Source: a virus. Taken from it: DNA of 54,856 bases. Location: positions 1-54,856 of the IMG/VR virus record IMGVR_UViG_3300042565_002302. One strand, 5' to 3'. Positions within the stretch are counted from its first letter, which is position 1, and every line of letters starts with the position of its first letter. The notes below the pieces were generated by a model that was not told where the DNA came from, did not search any database, and worked only from the letters and a program-made list of their open reading frames with translations. Below are positions 37,736 through 49,700 of this stretch, one piece after another. Both the position numbers and the translations under genes were made by a program.

Positions 37736-40348
37736 TTAAAAATCTAAATTTATTTGATATATTGTTGAGTTTTGTCTTGATTTAATTACTGGCGTAGCCA
37801 ATTTAGCAATACCTACTAAATCTTTATCATCACTATATATACCTACTTCACTTATATATGGAGTTCCTGTAAATACATTAAATGTTGGATTTACCGACCT
37901 ATTAAACATAGTTTCATCAACAACACATAATAAATTAGTTTGATAAACCGTAGCTCCAATATCGGTTGATACATTACCAAATAAAAACTCTTCATCACCT
38001 AATTGTAAAGACGATGTTGTTGTATTACCTGACATATAATTAACAATATTAAACTGCGAACCATAAGTTAAAGCCGACCAACTTAATCTTATCTTACTAC
38101 TACTTAAATTAGAACCAATAATTGGAAAACCTACTGATTGATTTCTTACCGATGAAGTTATATCATATATTGTCCAACCAGCGGAGTTATATGTATCCCC
38201 ACTCATAGTTTTCTTTAATAATACATATAATCTATCAGCAGTATAACCAGTAAAATTACTAAAATTAGAAAGGAAACCAAACCCACCAATAGGAAAAGAT
38301 AAGAAAATATCTGTTTGTTCATTTTTACTTGGGGTAATTGTTGAATAATTTAAACAAGGTAAAGCCGTTGTAAACCCTGTTGATGATCCTAACATATAAC
38401 TTACCCATAATTGCTCAGTTGTTGCAGATAAAATACCTATAATATCCTCACCACAAGGATCTACAATACTTTCAGTTAATATAGGTGTCGGTAATGTCCA
38501 ATTTCTATTTGATTTATATGATAAAGCTGCATTTATTTCTTTATCTTCCATAATAGCAACCTTCAAATCAGGAAATACCTTACCAACATTATAACCATCA
38601 ATCGTATCTACTAAATCATAATATCTTAAAGAAAAGTCACTATTAACTGTTCTACCTGTAAAACCTGTTGTATTACCAGTCGGTAAATTAAATAAACCTA
38701 ATGGTGTTGATATATTTAAAAAATCATTATCTAAGAATGTATATGATAAAGTATCTTTATCCAATATAATTTTTCTTGTATCATTAACCAATGAAATAAC
38801 ACCATTAGCGGTTTGAGCCGAATTTAATAAATTAAATCCAACATTTATTGATCCCCTTAAACCAGTTCCACCAGGTTTTGTTATATTTAGTAATGTAAAT
38901 TCATTATCAATTGCCGTTGACCCTGTGAACGTTGTGATAATTACTCTATCACCAGGATTAAATGGAACTGAATCTGTCATATCAAATATTGACACATTCC
39001 CTCTACCATCACCATAGTTTCCTGTTGTTACACCACTAAATGAATAATTCTTTCTACTATATAGATTATATCCTGTAGCGTTAGTTATACCACTCCAACT
39101 TAAAACAACGCTAGTATTTTCAGAACCTGTATTATATCCAATACCAAACGTTGTTTTATCAAATAAATAACCATCCTTCTTATAGTAAAACTTCTTATCC
39201 GTTAAAGTTTCACCCCTATCAGTAAGTGCTGAAACATAGAATGTATACCCACTTAACATTTTAGCAACACCTACATTCGTAAAACCTGTTATTCGTAAAT
39301 TAGGTGTGTTTATTGTTGGTATATTTGTTTCAATTTCATTTGTAAAATACTTATCTTCCGTATTAGCTGTAAATGTATGTCCAATCACGTTACTTCTATG
39401 ATACATAAGTGTTGGGAAACTAAATTTGGTTTTAGTTATAAACTCACCATATTCATTACCAACCGAATTATTCGTATAATGAATAATACCCATATTTTCA
39501 AGGTTATTTGGGTAGTTATTTAATAAACTTAAAGAACCTTTATAAACATCTGTTTTGTATGGACCATAACCTGTATTATAACCCATAGGATTTTTATTCC
39601 ATACAATAGATAAGTTCCAAACCGGAACATCATACTGACTTAAAGTACAAGTTCCTGATAGATTTAAATTACCACTATCCCAATAAGCTGTCGGCGTGTT
39701 TAACCCATAATAATTCGTAATTGAATCTCCACTTGGGTAAACAAATATCCTAACCCTTGTATTAGGGAATGTATTTAATTTAGGTAATGATCTATCTAAA
39801 GACATAGTAAAATTAGCTCCTATTGTTCCTGTTACACCTGTAATTCTATACCATAAATAAGGTACTGAAGTTGTAACTGATGTTTCACCACTAAAACTAA
39901 TTAATATTAAATCATTTCTAACAGGAATATAAGCATTCCCTGTTGTCGCAGTTGTTGCCGATATAGTTAAAGTATTAGTAAACTCCCTACTATTAGCATT
40001 TAATATTTGCTTATATAAACTAATTGTATTAAATGAAGAACCAGTAAAAAAACCTCTATTTTTAGCGGTATTTGTTATAATATTTTTATCTACATACTGA
40101 TAATCAATAGTTTTGAAAAAGTTAGTAGGATCCGATTCATTAGGTATTAAAGGATATTTAATATCCGGATTATTATCTTTCGGTTTAAGTATATTAAGAC
40201 CTGATGGTGTTGGGTAATTATAATTTATTTCACTATCACCTAAAGCAAAAAATTTATAATTTAAAGTACCTGACGCTAATTTATATCTACCAACATCTGT
40301 AATCTTAATGTTTAAGATTGGATTATTATTTTTAATAATATATGACAT
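37736..40348 (-). CDS. Large tail/baseplate protein with FN3-like segments
   Basis: 870 residues. The N-terminus has ITDVGRYKLASGTLNYKFFA and LGDSEINYNYP, an opening I recall in phage tail/baseplate proteins. Ser/Thr/Gly-rich beta repeats follow, including VVLSWSGITNATGYNLYSRK, which resembles fibronectin type III strands. The end (PYISEVGIYSDDKDLVGIAK) resembles C-termini of T4-type baseplate or fibre proteins. It is downstream of five other structural genes in one long unit. The precise role (tail fibre, baseplate or collar) is not determined. Confidence 0.65.
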   Translation of the reverse strand: MSYIIKNNNPILNIKITDVGRYKLASGTLNYKFFALGDSEINYNYPTPSGLNILKPKDNNPDIKYPLIPNESDPTNFFKTIDYQYVDKNIITNTAKNRGFFTGSSFNTISLYKQILNANSREFTNTLTISATTATTGNAYIPVRNDLILISFSGETSVTTSVPYLWYRITGVTGTIGANFTMSLDRSLPKLNTFPNTRVRIFVYPSGDSITNYYGLNTPTAYWDSGNLNLSGTCTLSQYDVPVWNLSIVWNKNPMGYNTGYGPYKTDVYKGSLSLLNNYPNNLENMGIIHYTNNSVGNEYGEFITKTKFSFPTLMYHRSNVIGHTFTANTEDKYFTNEIETNIPTINTPNLRITGFTNVGVAKMLSGYTFYVSALTDRGETLTDKKFYYKKDGYLFDKTTFGIGYNTGSENTSVVLSWSGITNATGYNLYSRKNYSFSGVTTGNYGDGRGNVSIFDMTDSVPFNPGDRVIITTFTGSTAIDNEFTLLNITKPGGTGLRGSINVGFNLLNSAQTANGVISLVNDTRKIILDKDTLSYTFLDNDFLNISTPLGLFNLPTGNTTGFTGRTVNSDFSLRYYDLVDTIDGYNVGKVFPDLKVAIMEDKEINAALSYKSNRNWTLPTPILTESIVDPCGEDIIGILSATTEQLWVSYMLGSSTGFTTALPCLNYSTITPSKNEQTDIFLSFPIGGFGFLSNFSNFTGYTADRLYVLLKKTMSGDTYNSAGWTIYDITSSVRNQSVGFPIIGSNLSSSKIRLSWSALTYGSQFNIVNYMSGNTTTSSLQLGDEEFLFGNVSTDIGATVYQTNLLCVVDETMFNRSVNPTFNVFTGTPYISEVGIYSDDKDLVGIAKLATPVIKSRQNSTIYQINLDF

Positions 40349-40359
40349 ATCAATAAATA

Positions 40360-41412
40360 TTAAGTTAATGGAAAAAATTTTATGTTTTTTAGTTTAACCT
40401 CATTACTACTTTTAAGTGAGAAGTTAACCCAAGTATTATCCTTAGTGTCACCAGAAAAATCAATTATTTCAGAATATTTTCCATTCTCACTAAATAAGTT
40501 TATTCTTTTATTATTTTTATAAAAATCACAACTAAAATCAACCCCATCGAGATTGAATTGAATGATGTTTTTAGTATTACCTGTTAATGCATAAGTTGTA
40601 ATCGTATTATAATCAATCTCATTAATAGTTACACTGTTTACATTTATAACGTCAGATAAAGATGAATTATATAATGTCACAATTCCAGATGTTAGATTGA
40701 CAGTAAAGGCAGTTGTTATATTATATGGATTATGACCGTCACAATTATATTCATATATTTTAGTTGAAAATATATCACCATCAAACATTTGAAAATTCAC
40801 ACAACTTAATGATTCAAAATTAACTATTATTTCATAATCATTCACCGGTAAACCGCTTATACTACTATTATCAGTATATGAATTACTAGCATCTAAAATT
40901 ATACTACCAATATTAAATGTATTAGCTGTATATGGAATATTTTCAACGTAAACCCCCTCACCTATATCTAATTTAACTAAAACATTACCAAATAATGTAG
41001 TGGCAGTTGTAGTTGTTAAACCGGTATAATTAGGTAATCCATTAATTGTAAATGATTGTTTATTAAAATCAGCATATGAAAAATTATTATTAGTGATTGT
41101 AAAGCCACTAAAACCTGTGAAATTAGTTGATCCTGATAAGTATAAGTTATATTTATACCCTATATTATTAAAGTTAAAATCAACACCAAAACCTAAACCA
41201 GAAGTACCTCTATCAAAAAAACCATTTTTCCTTTCAATAAAATTGTTTGAATAATCAAACGAATCTAAAACTATATTATAAAATCTAGGCCACGAAATTA
41301 ATGTTAATGTAGAACCACTATAATTAAAAACATTAGGGTAATGATTTGGGTTTAAAATATATCCATTAGAACTTTTATCTTTTCTTATATCACCACTTAA
41401 AAATATATTCAT
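40360..41412 (-). CDS. Tail/baseplate structural protein (shared fold with the gene at 44459)
   Basis: 350 residues, beta-rich and Asn/Ser/Thr-rich. FYNIVLDSFDYSNNFIERKN, RGTSGLGFGVDF and YKYNLYLSGST closely match FNFYLDAFDSNNNFLKRNE, RGSSGLGPNIGL and FRYDLYISGSS of the 396-residue protein at 44459-45649. The two therefore share a duplicated domain. It is the second to last gene of the structural block. No named T4 homologue is visible. Confidence 0.6.
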   Translation of the reverse strand: MNIFLSGDIRKDKSSNGYILNPNHYPNVFNYSGSTLTLISWPRFYNIVLDSFDYSNNFIERKNGFFDRGTSGLGFGVDFNFNNIGYKYNLYLSGSTNFTGFSGFTITNNNFSYADFNKQSFTINGLPNYTGLTTTTATTLFGNVLVKLDIGEGVYVENIPYTANTFNIGSIILDASNSYTDNSSISGLPVNDYEIIVNFESLSCVNFQMFDGDIFSTKIYEYNCDGHNPYNITTAFTVNLTSGIVTLYNSSLSDVINVNSVTINEIDYNTITTYALTGNTKNIIQFNLDGVDFSCDFYKNNKRINLFSENGKYSEIIDFSGDTKDNTWVNFSLKSSNEVKLKNIKFFPLT

Positions 41413-41414
41413 GC

Positions 41415-43544
41415 TTATAAATTATTAACAACATTATTAGATGTAAATACACTACTCTCATCAATACCTCTTTTATATACATATTTCTGAGTTTGAAACT
41501 TTGTATTTACTATCTTTTCACCTACAAATGATATAGTTGTAGCAGGAACAAATTGTTTAACTACATTTGACCAATAATCACCAATACTATCCAAATACTT
41601 TAATATATGAACATATCTAAAACCTGTAGTACCTGTAGCATTTAAATATTCTTCATACACTTTATATAAAGTAGGATATTCTGATATACCTTTTCTATTT
41701 CTTACATTTATTAATCTAGAATAAACATCATCTAAGAAATGTTGTAACCCTTGCGGAGTGTCATTCAACCATTGAGTAAACCAAGTGTTACCTGATAATG
41801 TCACATAATAATAGTTATACACATCATTTTCAATCGGTTTACTTAATTTTAAATTCAAATCAATAAACTTATTATTCATTATTAACCTCTCATCATTTGT
41901 CTCATAATTAGCATAACTCTCATCGGTATATTCTGATCTAACAACATCTGTTACACCAGACACAAACCAAACTTTCTTATTGTCTATCTCTTGTGTTATT
42001 TCATACCCATAATTTAACCCAGGAAACTTTTCAAAGTATTGTTGGTATGTTGGCATTTGATAATAAAAAGTATCGGTATTATCCAATATAAAGGGATAAC
42101 CTTCAGTATCGACAGGTATTGTACTTGTGTCAATTATTGTACCTGTTTGTACTTCAGTTAAACTAATAACCGACTCTAACTCAGCAATATTAATCTTACC
42201 ATCGGCTAAATACACATATTCATTCATTTCATATAAACTTTCAGGCGCTCCAATATATTCTAAAATAAAAGTTAAAGCCTTTCTCGTCCCTTTTGATTTA
42301 AACAAATAAGCCGAATTTAGAAATAATCGTCTCCAAAATTCTATATCTAATTCATATGGGGTTTTATTTTTAGTATTAGTAAGAACTTGTGTTGTATTAG
42401 AACCAAACACATTTGTTAATAAATCATTAGATCCATATATCGTATCAGCTTTCCAACCGATAGTTTCCGCTAAGTTTTTTATTAAATTATCGGCAGCATT
42501 ATTTTTTTTATCATATGTAACAGTATTAGCAAAAGCCAAACCATCAATGTATTTTTTTATTTCATCAAAACTTCTACCGTAAACTTGTAACATTTTTTGT
42601 ATTTTTTGATCAGGTGTGTCAAAATCTATGATACTATCAGAAACATAAAATCTAGCAATTAAATTGGATTTAATTTCATCTATATCGTTACCAATATCTA
42701 CTAATGTAGTTATGTATTGTTCTAAATAATTTAAATTAATATTTGGATTATAACCATAAAAATAGGTTTCCCAAGTTATAGATGTGGTGTCATCCACCAA
42801 TGTATCATCTACATATCTACGATAATTAAATGTTGCCGTATATAATGGTGTCGAATCTCTATTTAATAAAAATTGTTGTATTTCATCAAATTGTTTAAAC
42901 GTATTTTCTCTCTCCAAATAGTTTGGTTTAATTAAAAAATTCGCTGTTGATGCTGAAAATATATTACCATTTACACTTATAGTTAAATAAGTATCATCTG
43001 TCGTTAAACCCACTAATGGGTTTTCTTGGTTATTATATTCTATTATAAACTTATCATAATATTTAATAAGATTTCTTAATGTTCCACCAGTAGCACTAGT
43101 ATCTAATAACCCATCACTAGTTAAAGTAATATTATATGGGTTATAAATAAAACCTATAGGTATTTGAAATTGTGTGATGTTTGTTGATGAATTATATGTT
43201 AAACTATATAATGCTTGGTTGTAATAAATACCTGCCGGAAAATCAGTAATAATACCATTTACAGCAGATCTTAATCTTTCAGCCAATGATCCATAATTAG
43301 CGTAATTTGTAATGTCCGAATAATTAAAGTTTATAAAAATATTTAGATTGGTGTTAAATCCGTTTGTTTGGTAGTTAAATACCGTAGGATACCCTGCCAT
43401 AGGTAAGATACCTTGTGATGTCTCTAAATTAGTTGTTATACTAAAATCACCAAAACTGAATAATGGAGTTCCTTTAGTTGATTGTAAACCAACTAACCTA
43501 TCCCCAAATACAGATGAACCATTTCTAAATTGTTTAGTTGCCAT
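41415..43544 (-). CDS. Tail/baseplate protein with tail-protein-I-like segment
   Basis: 709 residues. SLAERLRSAVNGIITDFPAG near residue 85 and the central FKSKGTRKALTFILEYIG, APESLYEMNEYVYLA resemble the 'K-G-T-x-x-x-I-x-x-x-L-x-x-x-G' core of phage tail protein gpI. It is the only gene of this block with such a core. It begins at the stop of the upstream 297-residue gene and is probably a wedge or tail-tip component. Confidence 0.6.
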   Translation of the reverse strand: MATKQFRNGSSVFGDRLVGLQSTKGTPLFSFGDFSITTNLETSQGILPMAGYPTVFNYQTNGFNTNLNIFINFNYSDITNYANYGSLAERLRSAVNGIITDFPAGIYYNQALYSLTYNSSTNITQFQIPIGFIYNPYNITLTSDGLLDTSATGGTLRNLIKYYDKFIIEYNNQENPLVGLTTDDTYLTISVNGNIFSASTANFLIKPNYLERENTFKQFDEIQQFLLNRDSTPLYTATFNYRRYVDDTLVDDTTSITWETYFYGYNPNINLNYLEQYITTLVDIGNDIDEIKSNLIARFYVSDSIIDFDTPDQKIQKMLQVYGRSFDEIKKYIDGLAFANTVTYDKKNNAADNLIKNLAETIGWKADTIYGSNDLLTNVFGSNTTQVLTNTKNKTPYELDIEFWRRLFLNSAYLFKSKGTRKALTFILEYIGAPESLYEMNEYVYLADGKINIAELESVISLTEVQTGTIIDTSTIPVDTEGYPFILDNTDTFYYQMPTYQQYFEKFPGLNYGYEITQEIDNKKVWFVSGVTDVVRSEYTDESYANYETNDERLIMNNKFIDLNLKLSKPIENDVYNYYYVTLSGNTWFTQWLNDTPQGLQHFLDDVYSRLINVRNRKGISEYPTLYKVYEEYLNATGTTGFRYVHILKYLDSIGDYWSNVVKQFVPATTISFVGEKIVNTKFQTQKYVYKRGIDESSVFTSNNVVNNL

Positions 43545-44437
43545 TATCCTATTATATTAGCTCTACTATCATTAAAATCTATATTATCCCTTAATCTTCT
43601 AATCTCATAATTAGAATCGGTAAGAGTTACTTTTTGTTCATATAAATCGTATTGTTTATATATATTACCGTCAAAGTCGTATATTGTATATACACCATCA
43701 TCCACATTCTTTACTTGTTCACCATACAACATATATGCCAATGTTTCTACATCATATTCAACCAAATCAACTTCAATGTTTACCGGATTGAAAAATGAAT
43801 TAGTTAATTTAACCGTTTGGTTTGGTTGTCCAATAAAAGGAATTGCGTTAGGTCTAACACTTGGCGCTGCTGTTGGTGTTAAAGTACAGAATAATAAGTT
43901 ACCACTATCACTATATCTATATCTAATAGATTTTTGACTGCTATCTGTTAAGTTTTGACTTATTGGTTCACATAAAAATGAAGATGTAATTACTTTAAAA
44001 TAGTTTTGTAATAAACTACCATCTGAATTAATATATTCAACTTTATATCCAACTAAACCATTATTTATAAACTTATTTGTATATTCAGCCGGTGCTTGTG
44101 TAATATCAAATACCAAACCTTTAACATCAGGTGATGAACTTAATACACCGCAATCCAATATTCTAGTTCTTATTTCAGCAGGTCTAATATATATATTATA
44201 TATACCTTTTTGATTAAAATTTGCCGATGGTAATGTAAGATTATACATACCACCTAATATTTCATTAGTATTACCACCTGTATCTGCTGTATTAAAAACA
44301 GGGGCTATTATATCAATTGCATTTAACTTAGTAATTGTAGGCGCCCCAATAAAATCCCTTGTTGGGATATATATTGAAAACACTTCCATATCTGAAGGAC
44401 TCGCATTTGATGGTTTAACCGTTCCAAAAGTACTCAT
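43544..44437 (-). CDS. Structural protein of the tail block
   Basis: 297 residues, beta-rich with many Asn, Thr and Pro (GMYNLTLPSANFNQKGIYNI, RYRYSDSGNLLFCTLTPTA). The repeated immunoglobulin-like look suggests a baseplate or fibre connector. No family was recognised. TATTTATA lies 4 nt before the start. It overlaps the stop of the next gene by one base. Confidence 0.55.
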   Translation of the reverse strand: MSTFGTVKPSNASPSDMEVFSIYIPTRDFIGAPTITKLNAIDIIAPVFNTADTGGNTNEILGGMYNLTLPSANFNQKGIYNIYIRPAEIRTRILDCGVLSSSPDVKGLVFDITQAPAEYTNKFINNGLVGYKVEYINSDGSLLQNYFKVITSSFLCEPISQNLTDSSQKSIRYRYSDSGNLLFCTLTPTAAPSVRPNAIPFIGQPNQTVKLTNSFFNPVNIEVDLVEYDVETLAYMLYGEQVKNVDDGVYTIYDFDGNIYKQYDLYEQKVTLTDSNYEIRRLRDNIDFNDSRANIIG

Positions 44438-44441
44438 ATCT

Positions 44442-44449
44442 TATAAATA
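44442..44449 (-). promoter_or_regulatory. TATTTATA octamer inside the structural block
   Basis: Coding-strand context AATATTTATAAGAT, 4 nt before the ATG at 44437, in the 21-nt gap after the 396-residue gene. Confidence 0.4.
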
Positions 44450-44458
44450 TTGATTTAA

Positions 44459-45649
44459 TTATTTTTCTTGTTCTTTTTTTACTTTAAAGAAATTATTATC
44501 ATACACACTTATATCATCAACCGTATTTATATCACAAAACTTAAATATCGGTTCAAATACATTATTATCACCCCTTAAAATAAAGGCGTAATTATTTATT
44601 TTAGGTTTTTCAACAATACCTACCAATATATCCCTTTTAGTTATAGCCGTAAAAGTTAAATCATTTACACCTAAGCCATTAGGTGTGTATTGATAAAATG
44701 TTGTTACACCAGTAGTTGCCGAATATTCATAAAAATATAAATCAGTATTACCTGATTGTTTAATAATATATAATACAGAACCATCAACCTGATTTGTTTT
44801 ACTTATAACCTGTTTACCTGCCGATACTGAACCAACATTTACAGTTTTTCCAGTTCCATATGTAATAAACTCAAATAAAGTACTTTCAGTTAAACCTTGT
44901 GTTGTTGTCCCTGTTACTTGTTTAGCGTAATAATCAATTGTATTAGGTAGTGTTGATGTTCCTAATGTGGTATAATTACTATCCACAGTATATGACGTAT
45001 TAAAAAGAGTTGTTTTATAAATATTTACACTACTACTACCTGAGATGTATAAATCATACCTAAAACCAGGATAAGTCCAATTTAAACCAATATTTGGACC
45101 CAAACCTGAAGATCCCCTATCATACCTCAATATTTCATTACGCTTTAAAAAGTTATTATTACTATCAAAAGCATCTAAATAAAAATTAAAATATCTACTA
45201 GTAAATGACGATGATGACCCTAAATTAATAGCGGTTAAATAATTACCAATATGAACAGTTTGACAAGTTTTTGTAAAACCAGCACTATTTCTGGCGGTTA
45301 AACATACTGTATATGCGGTAGGAACACTTGAATATAAAATTGGTGGATTTTCGGTAGATGCTGTTAGTACATTTTGCACATCCCAAAAGTAAGAAAATGT
45401 GGGTGCTGTAGATGTGTTTACAATACTAACCGCAGTTGTTCCACTTGGATACGCAACAAAGTTTATATCACCCAACAATTGTTTAATATCCCAAGCAACA
45501 TTATCATATACACCAATTTCTCTGGTATCTACATCTAACATAAAAGGTATTTGTATAATACCATTACTAATATTTAGTGTATTACCCCTAACCGGTAGTT
45601 GTAAACTACTAAATTGATTTGTACTTATTTTTATCTCTATCTTTTCCAT
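44459..45649 (-). CDS. Structural protein with PKD-like and shared fold domain
   Basis: 396 residues. The N-terminal 150 residues include TFSYFWDVQNVLTA and YTVCLTARNSAGFTKTCQTV, the W-D...Y-x-V-x-L-T-x-x-N pattern of PKD/Ig-like domains often found on phage surfaces. The middle matches the gene at 40360-41412 (see there). Its ATG overlaps the stop of the next gene upstream by one base. Confidence 0.6.
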   Translation of the reverse strand: MEKIEIKISTNQFSSLQLPVRGNTLNISNGIIQIPFMLDVDTREIGVYDNVAWDIKQLLGDINFVAYPSGTTAVSIVNTSTAPTFSYFWDVQNVLTASTENPPILYSSVPTAYTVCLTARNSAGFTKTCQTVHIGNYLTAINLGSSSSFTSRYFNFYLDAFDSNNNFLKRNEILRYDRGSSGLGPNIGLNWTYPGFRYDLYISGSSSVNIYKTTLFNTSYTVDSNYTTLGTSTLPNTIDYYAKQVTGTTTQGLTESTLFEFITYGTGKTVNVGSVSAGKQVISKTNQVDGSVLYIIKQSGNTDLYFYEYSATTGVTTFYQYTPNGLGVNDLTFTAITKRDILVGIVEKPKINNYAFILRGDNNVFEPIFKFCDINTVDDISVYDNNFFKVKKEQEK

Positions 45650-46785
45650 TATAAAGTGTTTGGTGGTGGGAAATTAGTTGATTCTTGATTTGTAACCCTT
45701 ATATCTGTTATAATTTTTTCATACATAGGTATTACCGTAGTCCCACTAACACTAGGGTTTATATCAAAAGATAAGGTGTTTGGGTTGTATAACCTAATAC
45801 CATATGTTTTTGTTGATGAATTAAGGTTTAATTTTATAAATGTGTAATTATCGGTAAATTGGGTTCTATAAAAAATTGTACCATCTTTATCTGGATTTAA
45901 TATATCACTTGTCGTAGATCCTGATTTTGTAATCATTTGAATGGATTTACCTGTTTTTGGATTATAAAAGGCAACTTGTAAATAAATTTCAGTTAAATCA
46001 GTACTTTTTGGTAAATAAATATTATTACCTAAAGTTTTATTATACCTATCCAAATTGATATTTGGTTTTCTTATTGAATCATAGGTAACACCTTTCGGTA
46101 TTGAATAAAAATTAGCAAAATTAGGGAATATACTTAACACAGATGAGTAATTTATAGCGTTGTACCCAACCAGGTTAAAATTTGTTTCTTGCGTTTCAGA
46201 TGTAAATATTAATTTATTATAATAAAACTGATCATACCCTGTCGTAGTTGATTTAGCGCTAATTAATATTCTATCTACTTGTTTTCTATTAGAAATATTA
46301 TTACTACTAAAATAAGTAAATATAAATTGAGCGTTACTGATGGCTTGATTTGTAATAGGTTGTAAATTAACCTCACGTATTGATTTAAAATTACCACCAC
46401 CAACATTTATAGTCCAACCATTACCATTATTAGTCCCAATAATTTGATTTTCCACAGGTGAAAGGTTAGTATTATCTCTGAGTGTATTCGCATAAGAATT
46501 AATAAAATACCCACTACCTGAATTAAAAACATTTTGTTTAAAGTAAGGATAAAAAGGATTGTTTTCACCAACACTTTCATCCCCACAACAAAAGAAATTA
46601 AATTGGTAATTTAAATCATTACCTTCGTATTGATATAAATCAACCTCAAAATCTACAACAGGGTTTATATTTCCCAAACCTTCACTTTCAACCCAACCCC
46701 TAATTAAATCCCCTTTATCGTCAGTAAAGTTTACTGTAAAGGGTATATTTAACGTTTTCGTTTGTTCAGTATTTCTTATCTCCAT
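45649..46785 (-). CDS. Structural protein of the tail block
   Basis: 378 residues from the ATG at 46785 (MEIRNTEQTK), 2 nt after the upstream stop. A longer reading from 46794 would use TTG. Contains FNFFCCGDESVGENNPFYPY and TRDIRVTNQES-like beta segments near the end. No family was recognised. Size and order place it among the baseplate/fibre proteins. Confidence 0.55.
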   Translation of the reverse strand: MEIRNTEQTKTLNIPFTVNFTDDKGDLIRGWVESEGLGNINPVVDFEVDLYQYEGNDLNYQFNFFCCGDESVGENNPFYPYFKQNVFNSGSGYFINSYANTLRDNTNLSPVENQIIGTNNGNGWTINVGGGNFKSIREVNLQPITNQAISNAQFIFTYFSSNNISNRKQVDRILISAKSTTTGYDQFYYNKLIFTSETQETNFNLVGYNAINYSSVLSIFPNFANFYSIPKGVTYDSIRKPNINLDRYNKTLGNNIYLPKSTDLTEIYLQVAFYNPKTGKSIQMITKSGSTTSDILNPDKDGTIFYRTQFTDNYTFIKLNLNSSTKTYGIRLYNPNTLSFDINPSVSGTTVIPMYEKIITDIRVTNQESTNFPPPNTL

Positions 46786-46787
46786 TT

Positions 46788-49700
46788 TTAACAAATATCT
46801 ATATCATTTATTGATTGTAAAGTACCTAAACCACCACTACTAAAATTATAATTCGGGTTATAACTTAAACTTTTAATGTTACCGTTTGTCGGATTCCAAT
46901 ACCTACTTCTAAACGGTAAAATAATATCATTATATACGTAATGTCTACCATTTAAAAATGGGAAATTAGTGCCATTATCAGAATCATCAATTTCACCATT
47001 AGGTATTAATTCCCTCCACTCCCATAAATTGTTAACGTCATTGAATACAGCCCAACTTTCTTTATCTTCAATATTTGGACTACTATAAATTGTATTAGTG
47101 AAATATTTTAGTTTTATTGGGTGTAATAAATCAGTTTTAGTATACGTTGATGTAGTAGCACTAAATAAAGTTGAGCCGCTATAACCATATTTATCTTTTA
47201 ATTTAAATAAATAACTAGGTATTTGTAGTACATATGTACTCAACTCTCTTTCATTATATTCAACAATATCACCAAATATAGTATCACCAATATTAATATT
47301 GTCAGATATAGATATCTTAGTTTCATCAGTATCTAAATAGTAAACCACAAAATGTTCAAATAATAAATCACTTTTCTTAACCTTATAATCATTACCATAA
47401 TATTGTAATGTTTCCAACGGAACCGCACTATCTATCGGAGTGTTTGAAAATGTTGCATTGTCTATTGTCGCATATAATCCACCTTGTTCATAATTAACGA
47501 TGTTTGCTGTTATTAAACTATCAGTAGCCCCTGTTCTAAATAAAACTGAACTACCTATAGGAAAATTACTTAAATTGTTATCTATGTATATCATAGAATA
47601 ATTAGGTAATATATAGCTTTTAGCCACCTTAGAACCGAAAACATTAGATAATAAAGGTTTAACCCCCATAAAACTTATAATATTGTTAGGATAATTATTA
47701 CCAATAGGTTTTTTAGTATACTGACTAAATAATGAAAATAACCTATCTTTATCATAATTAAAATCATCACCTTTTCTATATATGATAGATTCAGTTAATG
47801 ACGATAAACCTAAAGATATTGTTTCAAAATCAGTAAACTGAATATGTTCACCAATATTTAAATCATCCAAACATTTAAAAACCGAAACATCGTCACTTAA
47901 AAAAATATCATTATTTGTTAAACTACCGTCACGGTAAGTATTTGTTAACCCAGACGTCATCAAACCTAAACCATACTGAGGTGTATTATGTAGCGATGTT
48001 CCGGTGATAAAAAAATTAACATTATTAACTAATAACTCATCAGATATAAACCCATTCCTACCCCCATAAAATTCATCATAAAAAGAATTCTTTTTTTTAG
48101 TTATAGTGTGATTAGTTGTAATTAATGTGTTTTTTTTCTTAAAAAAGAAAGATATTTCAGTTACAGGATTACCATTTTCATCTAATAAATTACTCAAATC
48201 AACTTCACCTTTATTAGTTAAAAAATAATTATTATTACCAAAACCATTTTTACTTAGAGGTGTGGTTAAAGTATAGTTATCACTATTTTCAATAACCTTA
48301 TATTTCCTAATATAGTATTGAGATAAACTACCAATATCTGTTGGATTTATAAACCTTTTGAATTGTATATATTGTCCAGTAAATCCACTTAATTTAACCG
48401 TAAATAATTTAGATGTATTACCGTTATTATTACTACCCACACTAACTATTGGAAACACACCAATATCTTTTATAGTTGTCCCTGACACTGTTTTTACCGA
48501 TATGTAATCACCCACAGATAAATTATGATTAAAATAGGAATTAAACACATTATTGGTAGATGCACTTATTTCAAATGACGTAAGTGTAGAATTGTATTTC
48601 GCAGGTATCCCATCACTAACTTTAAACGTATTAGTAATACCACTTTCTATAATATTTAAATTAATATTATTTTCCCTATCATAAGAATACATAGAATACA
48701 TATCCCAATTAACAATATTCTCATTAACATACTCTAAATGTTGTTTAGAAAGGACTACAGAATCATAATAATCATCATACGATAATAATTTTTGTGTTCT
48801 GTATTGATAGGGTTCTTTTTGAACTATTTTATAATTAACAATACCCTTAAAAGCATATGTGTTTGTGTAAGCAGATATAATTGTATTTGGTGTAAAAATG
48901 TATGGGTTATTTGACGATGGTGAAGATATAAAATTATTACTCCAACCATAATAATCCCTATAACTAACATTCGGAGTTAACAAACCATTACCTGATACAG
49001 TTGTTGCACTTAATTCATATGAATCCGGCCATATATTTAACCAACAATATTGCTGATAAGCCCTTATATTTAAACTATCACCTAAAGCCATTGTTTCAGG
49101 TAATCCCATAAAACCAGCAACAGAATCATAACCATAGCTCGTTTTTAAAAGCTCACTACTAGTCATAGTATTACCATTCTTAATTGTAACAAAAAAAGAA
49201 TATGTTTTATATTTAGGTATTTTTACTGACATAGACCCCCTAAATGTTGATAAATTAGTTCTTAACACATTTGATTGTGTGAAATTAGCTTCCGTTGTTC
49301 CTGATAAAAAAGCACCTATATTAATCCAACCTGTTGAAGCACTAACAATGATAGGATTACCTGGACTATTGGTGTAATTATCAACATCATATGAACCATC
49401 ACGTTTAATATCAGTCGGTAAATACCAATAATCAATTAACTCAACTAATCTTTCTGAACCTATTGTTGTTAAAGGTGATATATTATTAACGATTATATCA
49501 TCATATGGTGCAGTTATACTAAAAATTAAAGATTTGGCAGTGTATTGATTATTATTAGGATCATTATCCACAACATTTGTATTCCCAACCACTTTTATTG
49601 GATCATATAAAAAATCAATATTACTTAAATAACTGTCAAATGAATTCAACCCTTGTGCGTTACCATAAAATGAGTTAGCAAAGAGTTTTAAACCACTTAC

